From assembly GCA_037013495.1 (NCBI GenBank), contig CM072805.1, positions 13,302,601-13,366,600 on the forward strand: a stretch of 64,000 nucleotides of DNA. Reading direction: 5' to 3'. The position numbers were made by a program, and so were the translations under genes. Positions 12,170 to 23,128 of the stretch are shown in pieces; within the stretch, counting starts at the first letter, position 1; every line of letters starts with the position of its first letter. The DNA comes from Hippophae tibetana (taxonomy: Eukaryota; Streptophyta; Magnoliopsida; Rosales; Elaeagnaceae). The notes below the pieces were generated by a model. It saw nothing but the letters and a program-made list of their open reading frames with translations, had not been told where the DNA came from and made no database searches.

Positions 12170-14140
12170 TTTTGCATTTTTTGTTATGATAACAAAATAT
12201 GAAATTATGAAATTCAAAGCCTAAATAATTTTAGTATTTGGTGTTTGAAGACGTGGGTTCTATTGGTTAAAGAATAGTTTATTAAGACACTTAAATATAT
12301 GGATAAATTATTGAAAACATTGTGACGAAAAAAAGATAAATTGATAAAAAATGCTTTTAGTTCAATTCAATTATTCTTGTGTGATGAAGTTTTGTACGAG
12401 GTTGGTGATAAAAAAATACTACTAGTTTATGGCTTGAATTGGAGAGTTTATGTATGATCAAGACTTTGACCAATCAGTTATATTTGAAACAACATTTATA
12501 GAGATTTAGAATGTCATAAGGGAATTCTTTGCACAATTATCTTGATGAATTTATTAAAATTATTCGTGATATGAGAAATGTTAATGTTTAAATTGATGAT
12601 GAGGATCAAGCTTGGATTCTTTTATGTGCTTATCTCATTCTTTTGAACATTTTGTTTATACCACGCTATATGTGCTTATTCGTGATATGAGAAATGTTGA
12701 TGTTTAAATTGATGATGAAGATCAAGATTGGATTCTTTATGTGCTTATCTCATTCTTTTGAACATATTGTTTATACCATGCTATATGAGCGAGATATTAT
12801 TTTTTTAGATGATGTTAGAACAATTTTGAATTCCAAAGAATTAAAGAAGAATGTGTCTCTAAGTAATAATGATAGTAGTAGAGGTTCATTTGTCAAAGAT
12901 AGAACTCTAGAAAAGGGCTCAAGTAATGATATAAGTGAATCAAGAAAAAAAAATGCAAATATTGTCGTTAGGAATAGCATTAAAAATCAATTTTTTTTTA
13001 AATCTAAAGATAAGTCTGTCACAATATCTTCTACTCTTAATGATGTTGCTAGTATTGCAGATAACACTACTTTTGATAGTGATATTGTTATATTAGTATC
13101 TATTGATTCTCTTGAAGATGTTTGGATTCTTGATTCGGATTGCACTTACCATATGTGTCTTAATTGATTTTCTACTTATAAATCTATTGATAGGGTGTTG
13201 TCTTGATGGAAATTAATGTATCATGTAAGTTTATTGGTATTAGTACAATTCAAATTAAGTTACATGATGGTATTGTTAGAACTATGGTAGATGTTCGTCA
13301 TTTGTTGGACTTAAAAAATGATTTTAATATCATTTAGTACTCTTGACTCACAAAGCTATCAATATTTTATAAAGGTTGTACATTATGAGTTTATAAGTAT
13401 GCTCTTATTGTTATGAAAGTACAGTTGTTTCGTGGCTTTCATGAGCTCTAGGGTAGCACATTTTGTAATGGTGCTTCAATTTCAATTCGTCATATATAGT
13501 CTCAGATATTGCTTTATTTTCTCTTATGAAATAGACATAAATGTCTACTTTGAGAATGTGAGGTTTACTTGATGGTCAGACATTCAAGTATTTTACGATC
13601 AATAATGATTTGGTATTTTAGAAGAATTAGTTTGGTGAATTCTGTCAAAGAAGTAGCATAGCGAGATAGCACATTACATGTAGTATACTACATCAAAATA
13701 GAGTTACATAACATTTGTGTTTGACTCTTTTGGAAAAAGCATATTACATACTTTTTCAGGCTATTTTAGGTATATCTTTTGGCTGAAGCTTATAATGCTT
13801 ACTATTTGGTAAATTAGTCATTGTCGGTTGCATATTTGTTGAATATTTCATTTAAAAAAAAGGAATATGTTTTGGCAATTAAAGACAACAATGATAGTGA
13901 GTAGGTCGAATTTAAGAGTAGATATGCTAGTACAGTACAAGTGAGCACTTTTGTTTAGTCTTTAGTAGACAAGTTAGACTTTTATGCTAATGATTTAATA
14001 AAGGAGCAACTAGATTAGTCATATGGTATTGTCATAGGTAAAAGACAAGTTTCAACCCATTATTGGCTTTGCATTGGTTCATTTGCTTATTTATTTTTCT
14101 TTAGTTATGAATTACATATGCTAGTACCATTAGGAGTGGG
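12170..14140 (+). pseudogene. Copia gag-protease and fragmentary pol remnant
   Basis: The N-terminal part, in several frames, resembles Tork gag (a LESLxMxKxLTNQLYLK-like stretch near 12440-12490). The longest open piece (12694-13167) ends with the gag tail and the start of protease (VWILDSDCTYHMC near 13120; the usual DSG is DSD here). Readable but broken protease sequence continues to about 13500. Weak integrase-tail-like sequence (KKEYVLAIKDNN near 13860) follows and then similarity fades. The whole region is broken by stops and lacks a recognisable RT. Confidence 0.75.
12562..12792 (+). repeat. 116-bp tandem duplication inside copia gag
   Basis: ATTCGTGATATGAGAAATG begins copies at 12562 and 12678. 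Both continue through GATCAAG-TTGGATTCTTT and CATTCTTTTGAACAT to a CTATATG end. The copies are nearly identical, so this arose after insertion of the element. Confidence 0.92.
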
Positions 14141-14464
14141 CATGGGACGGACGGTGACAACTTTTGATATAACTGTCCTCGAAATCGAAGTGATAAATAC
14201 ATACTTAACACTGTATGAAAATCGTTACAGTTTAGGGACGATTTTTATCCATGAATAACAGGATGGGACATGTAGTAAATAATACCTTAAATTAAACTAG
14301 TTTTTTCCAAATTCATTAAAAAAATTTAATATAAAATTAGTGAACCAAAGATGGAGATGAATTAGTGGTATTGAGCATTAATATATGAGTAAGAGATTCA
14401 ATGTTCAATTTTTGTAAATTTTTTTATTAATTTAATAAATATATAAATTAAATTAATATATATA

Positions 14465-16265
14465 ATATATATAAATTTGTATTGGCTTGGTCTTTGATAG
14501 GATTTTTAACATTAGTTATGGTTTTATTGGTTTTATGGATTCTATTTTTGCTAGTAATTTTATTTTAAAAAAATTAACAAATTTTGTCTTCATTATTTAT
14601 TGTAATGTTAGTTGGGAGATGATTTTATAATCTACAAGCGAAATATAAGAAAGTAACAAAAGTAATACATAAAGTTGTTTTGTTTGATTGTAATATGAGT
14701 TATAAAAGAATATTTATGTTGTATTTTGTAATAGCCAAATTTTGATATATTTGACATGTAATATGTATCTTGAGAAGATCAAACACTTTGATACTAAATA
14801 TTATTTCATTCCTGATATTATATTTTATGATGGTATTGTTATCTAAAAGATAATCACTTTAAAGATTCCACTAATTGTGTTGACTAAGTGTGTTTTTATT
14901 GCCAAGTTCAAGAATTGCTTGGACTTGATTAGTAGTCATAGTAGGTAATTTTCCTTCGTGGCTTTGAGGTGATAGACATTTAGTATTTTTGAGAAATTTC
15001 ATATTTGAAGAATTTGGTTCCATTTTGAATCAAGGTGACAATTTGTTATTTATCCAAAATATCCTAATATAATTAGGATTATATTTCTAATAATATTATA
15101 GTTATAAAATATGTTTGTTATTTATTGGATTATGATACTATTTACTTGGTTTACTCATCATACATTCATAAAATTGTTAGGATTTAGTAATTGATATTAG
15201 GTTATATATATATAAACTAAAGTTAGTAATTTTGATGGATGGTATTGTTTGTATTTGTCTTAGCATTTTATCTTAAGTTTGTATTGCCATTTATTTTATC
15301 ATCAATTTTTACGAGTTTCTTTAGAAGTTTATGAAATTGAATTTAATTGACATTTTGAATTTTGGCTTATTTTTTAATAGAATTGTTAGTATTAGTTATG
15401 ATTTTATTGACTCAATTTTTGTTAGTAATTTTATTTAAAGTTTTTTTAACAAATTTTGTCTTCACTACTTATTATACTATTGGTTCGAAGACAATTAAGT
15501 ATAGGAAATCAACAAAAGTAGTGAATGACGTTATTTTGCTTGGATGTTAAGTTTATAATATGGGTTACAAAAGAATATTTATGTTGTATTTTTTGATTGA
15601 CATATATTGATATATTTAACCTATAATATGTATCTTGAGAAAATCAAATACTTTGGTATTAATTATTACTTAGTTGGTAACATTATGTTTTATGATGATA
15701 TTATTATCTAGAAGTATGTTTTATGATGATATTGTTATCTAGAAGATAGTTACTTTAAAGATTCCAACAATTGTGTTGATCAAGCGGGTTTTTATTGACA
15801 AGTTTAAGCATTGTTTAGATTTGGTTAGTGTTCACAACAAGTAATTTTCCTTCGAGCTTTGATGCTATAAATATTTGATATTTTGGAAGAATTTAGGGTT
15901 TGAAGTATTTGGTTACATTTTGAACCAAATTAGGGATTTGTTATTTATCCAAAATGTTCTAATATAATTAGGATTATATTTTTAATAATATTATAGTTAT
16001 GAAATATGTTTTTTTGTTTGTTAGATTATTGTATTGTTTACTTGGTTTACCGATTATACATTCATAATGTTATTAGTATTTAGTAATTGATATATCAAAT
16101 TGAATGTATAATTAAGATAGAAGCCGAATATCAAATTGAATTAGCTGCCACCGTTGGATACTAGACTTCAAATTAGTAAGATTGCATTGAATAGTCGGCG
16201 AGCACCCACCTATATGTTAGTCTCGAGTTTGTTGCCCCGTTGAAGATTTGAGATCTATGTTTGCG
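14465..16265 (+). repeat. Duplicated RNase H tail plus 3' LTR start (two copies about 895 bp apart)
   Basis: Segments of about 14465-15215 and 15360-16100 align along their length. Both contain TAGTAATTTTATTT, ACAAATTTTGTCTTCA, AGAATATTTATGTTGTATTTT and ATATGTATCTTGAGAA. Both then have the end of copia RNase H (residues KFKHCLDL in the second copy) and a TTTGTTATTTATCCAAAAT junction where the LTR starts. Only the second copy (LTR start 15939) continues into the internal LTR sequence up to about 16265, and it lacks the equivalent of about 11100-11700 of the 5' LTR. A small extra duplication lies near 15690-15745. Confidence 0.85.
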
Positions 16266-16879
16266 GGAAATATTATTGATCTTAACTTTTAATATAACTT
16301 TACATGTGATTTTTTTTAAATAGCTCCATTATTCTCATTTTTGAGTTAATATCATTAATGTTTTTAGAATACATTAACTTTTTATCCAATTATATATTTT
16401 TCTTTCATACACTTTAATACCAAATAATTTTTTACTCTAATTAATTTTTTAATTTAACATATTTTTAACAAAAATATTGATTAATTTTTTGGTTTTTTGA
16501 ATTCTTAACAAATAAATATTATCTTTAACAAATGAAATCTAGAATTGTATTTAATCTTACTTTATTTTAATGAATTAGGTCCACTCCCGTCTTCTATTAG
16601 TTCGTATTTGATATTTAGATATCTTGTTAAAAGCCTCACCCTCTGGACTTAGAACTACTATCAACCAATGATATGATTCGTACTTCTATTTAAGATATAA
16701 GAAAGATACTAGGTTTTGGTGAAAAAATAACTTTTATTCATTAAGAAAATAAGATTATTACAACTATATTTTTCTACTAATTTACTCTATAAGAGTTTGT
16801 CTAGACAGTACTTAAGAAGAGATGGACGTTTAGGTTCTATGGTTAGAACTTACTATCTTCTTCTTCATTATACAAGAGA

Positions 16880-16889
16880 CTTTTTATAG
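16880..16889 (-). promoter_or_regulatory. Candidate pararetroviral pregenomic promoter TATA box
   Basis: On the minus strand CTATAAAAAG lies about 280 bases after the transactivator tail, the position of the 35S-type promoter in caulimovirids. Upstream, a TCATTATCCTTCCAnAT word and a close variant occur twice (complement of about 16935-17010). An AATAAA signal follows about 140 bases downstream. Confidence 0.55.
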
Positions 16890-17165
16890 ATACAAAATCA
16901 ATTATTTTACATATCTATTTTAAAAAAATATGGAAGGATAATGATTACATCGTATATTTATCTCTTCCTTCATTTTTAAAATGAAGATATGTGGAAGGAT
17001 AAAGATTATATTTTATCTTATCTATATTTTCTTTTTAAAATTTTTTGTCGAAACTTATTTAATAGTAGTTACTTGTCGACATGCTTCCACTTGATACTAG
17101 AGATGTAGATCCCTCTTTGTCCTTTATAAAATAAAGACACATATGGTCCTTAGTTTTCATTTTTT

Positions 17166-18200
17166 CTAGTTGGTAAAATTCTTGTTTTGTTCTTCAATTA
17201 CATTCAATTCATTGCAATTGAATAGTGTTTCATAATTAACAATTTTCTTGATATTTTCTTGATTTATATTCAAATTACTATGTGAGATCATTATGATCTT
17301 GCATGTAGAGTAATTTACCTTGATTTCAAAGGATGTTCCTATTTTTCTAATTTCATGGTATATTTGAGTCAATATTACTGTTCTTTCCTACTTAAAGCTT
17401 CTTCATCATATTCTTTTTCTGGAAGATATTTGGGTTGCTCTACTATTCTTGTTAAGGATGTCATTCCTATTTTAATAAAATGATAAGGATGGGTCGACTT
17501 TCCTCTATGTCAATCTCTTATGGAACTAAAAAATCTTAAAAAGAATGGATGATCATTTTCTTTTTACTCTTTTCCTAAAAAAATTAATAGTTTTTTAAAA
17601 TTTTCATGAAAATAATTTAATTTCATTAATTTTTATTTGGATAAATATTGTCAATCAACCCACGATAAAATAATTGGTAAATAAGCTTTGGATATGCTCT
17701 TTCAATAATGTTTAATCTATTGCATGTGATTGAATTTTTTTTAATGTATGAACTTTTTATATTGTGAAGAATTTCATGGTTTCAAGTTGATATTTTCCTA
17801 ATTTTTTGGCTAAATTATAAAGATTTAACCATTAGTTTGGGTTTATGTTTTTTTTTGTCTATCCTTTTCTTTTTTGGAGATTAAAAATATATAATCTATT
17901 TCCTTGAAGATTACATGTCTTAGTATTTTTCCTAGCATTGTCATCTTTTCTTTTGCAATTATTTGGTTTTTGAGTGCTTGTCTATAGTTTCCTTTTAGGT
18001 TGGATACTATATCACTGGGTTTGAGAAGTTTATGGTTTTGAAACTAGCAAAACTTCCTTTTGCTAATCCTATTAATGGATTTTTTATGTATTATACGAAA
18101 AAATCCATTTATTACTCTACTTGCTTTTGGCCTTATCTTATATCCTGGGGTTGGTACATTGTAGATAATATAACACTTTTCTCTTTCTTCTTGACTCTTT
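17166..18200 (-). pseudogene. Pararetrovirus transactivator/viroplasmin remnant
   Basis: The viroplasmin-like start (YIIYNVPTPGYK near 18134-18170, followed by IIHKKS) and a transactivator body (YRGLIDNIYPN near 17640-17690) precede a 68-codon open tail at 17372-17166. The tail aligns with the tail of the plus-strand copy (about 25675-25800). Over one 32-residue stretch I count 19 identities by eye. The frame is interrupted several times between these blocks. In caulimoviruses the protein forms inclusion bodies and promotes translation re-initiation (family knowledge). Confidence 0.75.
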
Positions 18201-18379
18201 TCTTTGAGTTCTTATTCCTCTGATATATCAGACTATAAAGCTTTTGAGGAGTTGTCCTTTTCTCTTTTGATTAGTTCTGAAGTTTTGTAATTTTCTTTTG
18301 AGATTTTAATCTCTTTCTTTGTTTGTAATGTTTTATACTAGATCTTCCTATACATAGAAATTATTACTATCACAACATA

Positions 18380-19329
18380 TTTTAAAATTTTATTTAGCAT
18401 AGTTATATTCATTTCTTCTTTAATATTGTAAAATTATGCAAGATTTTAATTCTTTTAATCTTCCTCTTAAAGTATCTGATACTACTATAATTTTTATTTC
18501 TCCAACTTTCTTCAAGAGTTTTATATAGAGTTTCTAGTCATTTTTGATAAAATATTTCCTTAAATTGTTGTTGTATTTTAAGTATCTTGTAATCATATAT
18601 TTCTTTTTCACATATACAAGAATCTATGTAGCATATGTCATTTATTTTCATATTTGTTTAATGCTATTTAGCTTCATTTATTTCTAATTCACTTGTTTAT
18701 GTAATATAATTTCCTTTATCTTCTTCTATGAACTCTTTATATATTTCATTTACTACTTTATATAAATATCTTCTTCTAGTTGCAAAATCTCCTTACATCT
18801 TAAGATATATATCATTTGGTAGATTATTAAAGTATATATATAACATTTTCATTTATTTTATGGTTTAATAATACTCTACAGATTAATGGGTATGTACTAG
18901 TAGTTTCAAATTTTTGAATTAGTACACTCATTACAGTAGCCCATTTATCTAATGAATTTTTTCTATCTTTGATACAATCAAAGTCTAGATATTTAGTTTT
19001 ATTGTTATTTTTATTAAGTTTAAATTACGATGATATAGATCTTATACTACCCCAATATAATTTTTTTTCCATTTTTGGTTGTTGTCTTCTCCTATTTCGA
19101 GGATTAGGTTCGCTTGATCTTTGTATATTTCTTTCATTTCTGTGAGGATCAGAAGTTTCTCCTTGAATTTAAGGGGCATTACCGGGTTTCTTTCTATAGT
19201 AATTTTAAAATTTTCTAGTTCAGAATATATTTCCTTGATTACTATCATATCATAATATTTTTTTAATTCATTATCTATTAATATTAACACACTTACTAAT
19301 GTGCTTATATCTTTATTTTTAAGATTCAT
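18380..19329 (-). pseudogene. Pararetrovirus coat protein remnant
   Basis: An open piece at 19329-19042 (95 codons, acidic/charged) leads into broken frames. These carry a caulimovirid coat-core-like stretch (YLDFDCIKDRK, DKWATVMSVLIQ near 18905-18991) and then a segment (QFKEIFYQK, TLYKTLEESW near 18500-18570) that parallels the coat region of the plus-strand copy (TYKEMFFQK, TLHKTLTEIW near 22020-22090). No CCHC zinc knuckle follows, so the coat C-terminus is lost. Stops and frameshifts make it non-functional. The coat protein packages the viral DNA in this family. Confidence 0.7.
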
Positions 19330-19560
19330 AAATTATTCTTCTAATTATTTCTATATTCCATTAGGTTATAACTATAGATTTCTATTTATCTTTTCTTTTT
19401 CTATTATGAGGAATCATTCTATTAGATTTTTTGGGTTGTTTCTCTTTTAATCCTTCTAATGGATCTCTTTTTAGAATATCTAGTTGTAATATGTTGTCAT
19501 AACTATTTTTTCTCATTTTGTAGGATTTCTTCTTGGGTTTTATTTATGACAACTCGTTAG

Positions 19561-20045
19561 GGTTTATGGGGTAATTAGGGAGTTAAATATAGCTTAGGTG
19601 AAATCTCGACTGTCGAATCAACTTCAGATCAAGGGCAGAGACCAAAACAAGCAGAATTAATAGCACAAGCCAATGAGAATCATATGTGTGGCACGTGGAT
19701 TCAATGGCAAATCAAAGAGCGACGCATGGCAAGAGAGATCAGTCCGAGTAAACGATTTCTGAGTCATCACCAGTTGGCACAACATGATTCATAGAATAGA
19801 TGGCGTGGCACTTTGATGGCACGACTGGACGAGTTAGGTCATGACATGTGGTGAGTGCATTGACCAAGCGAGATGAAGTCGTGATGAACGTTGTACTTCC
19901 ATGTGGCGAGGTGTTGCATCACTTCTTACATGTAGTGATCTGTGATTGGTTATCTATGCTGGTGTGGCATCCGCTTGTCTTGCCAAGTCAGCTCATCTAC
20001 TTGCGTGGTGCCACATGGTAGCTCCTGATTTATCCTGCATTAAAA
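19561..20045. other. GC-richer island of unknown origin
   Basis: From about 19560 the base composition changes abruptly from AT-rich viral sequence to a mixed sequence rich in GTGGCA, ATGGCA and TGGCG words. It returns to AT-rich sequence after about 20045. No open frame or domain was recognised. The opening TGACAACTCG at 19548 would suit an LTR start, so a gypsy LTR fragment is possible, but no partner LTR was seen. Confidence 0.35.
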
Positions 20046-20140
20046 ATTTATAAACATTTTAAAAAAAATTCAGAAAAATTCCCAAAAATTCTAAAAATTA
20101 TATTTTTACCCATTTTCACTAAAAATTTAATATTATAATA

Positions 20141-20345
20141 TTTTTAACCCTAAAAATATTATTTATTGAATAAAACAAACAAATATTAAATAAAAAATTA
20201 TTTTAATAACTCTATTTTCATAGTCATAAAGCTGGTCAAGTAACAAATATTATATTGCCATGCGTAAATATTAAGTCAAAATTTATTTTTAACCCTAAAA
20301 ATATTATTGAATAAAATAAACAAATATTAAGTAAAAAATATTGTG
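20141..20345. repeat. Short direct repeat pair, offset 145 bases
   Basis: TTTTTAACCCTAAAAATATT begins both copies (20141 and 20286). The following TATTGAATAAAAnAAACAAA and ATTAAnTAAAAAAT words are shared. The surrounding sequence to about 20938 is AT-rich with nothing else recognised. Confidence 0.8.
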
Positions 20346-20938
20346 TTGTTAATGTATGCAACATAACCAAAAGTCGTTTTGAGTTGTGTTCTATGTTAAG
20401 TATGCATGAGAAAAATATCTGACATCTTAAAAAGTTTAAATTTATATTAATAAAAGTATTGTTTCATACATTAGTTATTTGTTACATTAAGTTTTACTTA
20501 AATTATCTAAACATATTTTGTAGTGGTACCTAGAAAAAGTTATGGGATATCAACATTGCAACAAGTACAAATGTTTTTTTTAACCCTCAAATCTCTCTAA
20601 CTTTTGTTGCAACTCATATACCAAGGTTTCAATCTATGTTTCACAGTAATTAGTTGTCCTTGGAATTTCCAAAGCAAGTAAAGCAATATTTTTTTTAGAA
20701 TTACTACAGTAATAATATAAGCATAAGAATATTATTAATTATCCCAGTAGAATATTCTCAACCAACATATTTTTTACTTTTTATCAAATATTAGATATTT
20801 ATGTTTTTTTTAATACACTAATTCTATATTTTATTGCCTTGGAATATCACACATCATATACTCAAATGTAATGGCTAGGAATCCATGTGAAAAGAGAGAT
20901 TTTCGTTTAAGAGGGTAGGTTTAATAATATATAGAAGT

Positions 20939-21321
20939 TTAAGGTCTATTATTAGTTCTCAAACTTTAACTAAATTCATATATAAATCTACAAATTTTTA
21001 AAACATATGATTTGGTACTCAAATTTTTAAAACTTTACATAATAGTCTCTAAACTTTTAAATACTTTAATTTAGTCCCAAACTTTTAAAATTTTACAAAT
21101 TGCGCTTAACTTGGCTACTAAAATACATATTTTGTAATACAAAAATTTAGGGTTTATATATAAAGTTTTAAAAATTTGAATACTAATTCGTATGATTTTA
21201 AAGTTTAGGGATTTGTGTAAAGTTTTAAAAGTTTGAAAATCAAATTATGCTTTTTAAAAGTTTGGAGACTTATGTGTGAATTTAGTTAGAATTTAAGGAT
21301 TAATGATACAATTTAGCCTCT
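20939..21321. repeat. Foldback (inverted-repeat) element
   Basis: The left arm (about 20940-21065) and the reverse complement of the right arm (about 21320-21150) align over more than 120 bases. Shared words include AACTTTAACTAAATTCA / TTCTAACTAAATTCA, CAAATTTTTAAAACTTTA and TAnTCTCTAAACTTT / AATCCCTAAACTTT. The loop is short. No ORF is present. It is probably a MITE or foldback element of about 380 bases. The family is not identified and no clear target-site duplication was found. Confidence 0.8.
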
Positions 21322-21702
21322 ATAAAAGTGAAAGATGGTTGAATTTGGAGTTTATGGATGTAATAATATCAAAAATTAGATGCTAAAATAAACTTGTAAC
21401 GGGTAGAAGATGAAGTGACCTAAATCACTCTGAGAGAAAGGTAACTCATGTAATACTTTTTTATCTCATTTTTTTTAGTTAGTTAGTTGATTTAATGAAA
21501 TCTGATTAAAAATAATAATGAAACCCACCTTCTGAAATAACAAAAAATCAAATTGCATTCAGCCGGCTCTATGATTCCTTGGTCATCCTTATTTTTTAGG
21601 ATTAATATCAAAGATACCCCTAAGTTTTCAGAAATTTTCAAAAATATCTCTGAAACATAGCGGAAGTTAAATCTAACGAAAGTGAATAATAACATTCCTA
21701 AA

Positions 21703-22500
21703 ATGAAAGAAGAAAAAATAAACCAAGAAATAATAGACATAGAAACAGAAGACATCTCATGATGTTTTCATAAGAAAATGGTAATAAGTAAAAAGAAATT
21801 TGAAGAAATTCAAAAAAATAAAATAAAATTTTAAAGAGGAAGATGAATTTAAAGACCTATCATTTTTATTAAGAAAATTATTCCCTATGAAAAACATAAT
21901 TTATTATGGTATAAGTAATAAGTAAATGAGTATTAAAATTAAAGATGCAAAAGTAGATTCTTTTTATTTGTTAATATGAAATGTATTACCATAAATTATC
22001 ACTATCTATGCAAACAACTTATAAAGAAATGTTTTTCCAAAAATTATCTGGAACACTACATAAAACCTTAACAGAAATTTGGGTACAAAGGAATAGAGAA
22101 ACTATACCATATAGTCTAGAAGGAAGAATAAGAAGCCTTAAAAATTGAATTATTATTAAATGCAAAGAAAGAAAAGAATATAAACAGATAAGAGGAAATG
22201 ATAAAATCTGATATGATACAAAATATTTTAGAATATTAGAAAAATATGGATGTAATATAAAATCTTATAAATAAAAATATAAATATAAAAAAATATAAAA
22301 GTTTAAAAAATATAGATTTAGAAAATAAAATTTCCAAAAATATAAAAAGATATTTAATAGAGAAAATTACAAGAAAATATATTTTAGAAGAAAAAAGTAT
22401 AAACCTTCTAAAAAAAGGAATTAATACTCTTCAAGAAAGAAAAAAATGTAGATGTTAGATCTGTAATGAGAAAGGACATTATGCCAACGAATGTCCAAAC
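21703..22500 (+). pseudogene. Pararetrovirus coat protein remnant with CCHC knuckle
   Basis: A possible start at 21703 opens an acidic N-terminus that stops quickly. The core is heavily eroded. A readable stretch at about 22010-22130 (TYKEMFFQK, TLHKTLTEIW) matches the minus-strand copy. A lysine-rich tail follows, then a CX2CX4HX4C knuckle at 22453-22494 (residues CNEKGHYANEC, with a TAG two codons before the second Cys). This basic tail plus knuckle is the standard C-terminal layout of caulimovirid coat proteins, which bind nucleic acid. Confidence 0.8.
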
Positions 22501-23128
22501 AGGCTTCAACATAAAAAAAGAATTTCTACAAAAAGCAAAAGGTTTGGAAGAAGCTTTCAAAATAGAATTAGAACCAATTGAAGAATATGATATAGATGAT
22601 ACTTATAGTATTTATCTATTGGAAGAAACCGAAGAAGAAATAACTGACTCAGAATATGAACAATCAAATTGTGAATATTCTTCATCAGAAGATGGACTAA
22701 AATTTAAAGGCTATAACATTTATCATTTACATGCATATATAAATACATGAGCTAGTATGTGTGTAACCAGTAGATATGTATTTCCAAAAGACAATTGGAA
22801 ACAAACGCCAAAATATTTAATTATAAGAATTTCTAATAATACTACAATAAATCTTAATAAGGTATTAAAAGATACTGATATAATAATAGGAGGAGAAAAG
22901 TTTCACATTCTTATCATATATCAACAGGAAACAATAGTTGATTTGTTAATAGGAAAAAATTTCCTAAACTTATATCAACTTTTCACACAACATTTCGATA
23001 AAATAAGTCTCACAACCTTAGAAGGAGATACCATCTATGTCTCAAAAATAAGAAAAGCTTTAATTGTCTCAAAACCAACTTTTAAGCAACAATTTAAAAA
23101 CCAAAAACGTGTTGAGATAGAAGACTAG
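22466..23128 (+). pseudogene. Pararetrovirus acidic linker and aspartic protease remnant
   Basis: One frame is open at 22466-22750 (acidic, Glu/Asp-rich linker) and again at 22757-23128, separated by a single TGA. That TGA sits exactly in the protease active site. The expected D-T-G-A reads N-T-stop-A at 22742-22756, so the catalytic Asp is Asn and the Gly codon is a stop. Downstream, IIGGEKFHI and IYQQETIVDLLIGKNF match the conserved protease core of caulimovirid pol proteins. The linker frame is shifted by one base relative to the zinc knuckle. Confidence 0.85.

Larger units (their letters stand above)
10817..16265 (+). mobile_element. Decayed Tork-like Ty1-copia element with a rearranged 3' end
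   Basis: A long 5' LTR (10817-12037), a degenerate tRNA-iMet primer-binding site, gag and protease-like remnants, fragmentary later pol and two copies of the RNase H/3'-LTR junction (LTR starts at 15044 and 15939) define the element. The RTs of the other elements here are readable, but no RT core was found in this one. Stops and frameshifts occur throughout. The lineage is inferred from the protease-region motif WILDSxCTYHMC, which is typical of Tnt1/Tto1-type copia elements. Confidence 0.85.
16560..19560 (-). mobile_element. Endogenous pararetrovirus copy 1 (Caulimoviridae-like), lacking pol
   Basis: Read on the minus strand the order is: basic linker (about 19560-19330), coat protein (19329 to about 18380), viroplasmin/transactivator (about 18200 to 17166), a TATA element (16880-16889) and a leader with an AATAAA signal (complement of 16733-16738). 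Both the coat protein and the transactivator correspond in order and motif to the second copy at 21560-27530. Protease, reverse transcriptase and RNase H, about 2.7 kb in the other copy, are absent. There are no LTRs. Many stops and frameshifts are present. The assignment rests on motif reading by eye. Confidence 0.8.
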
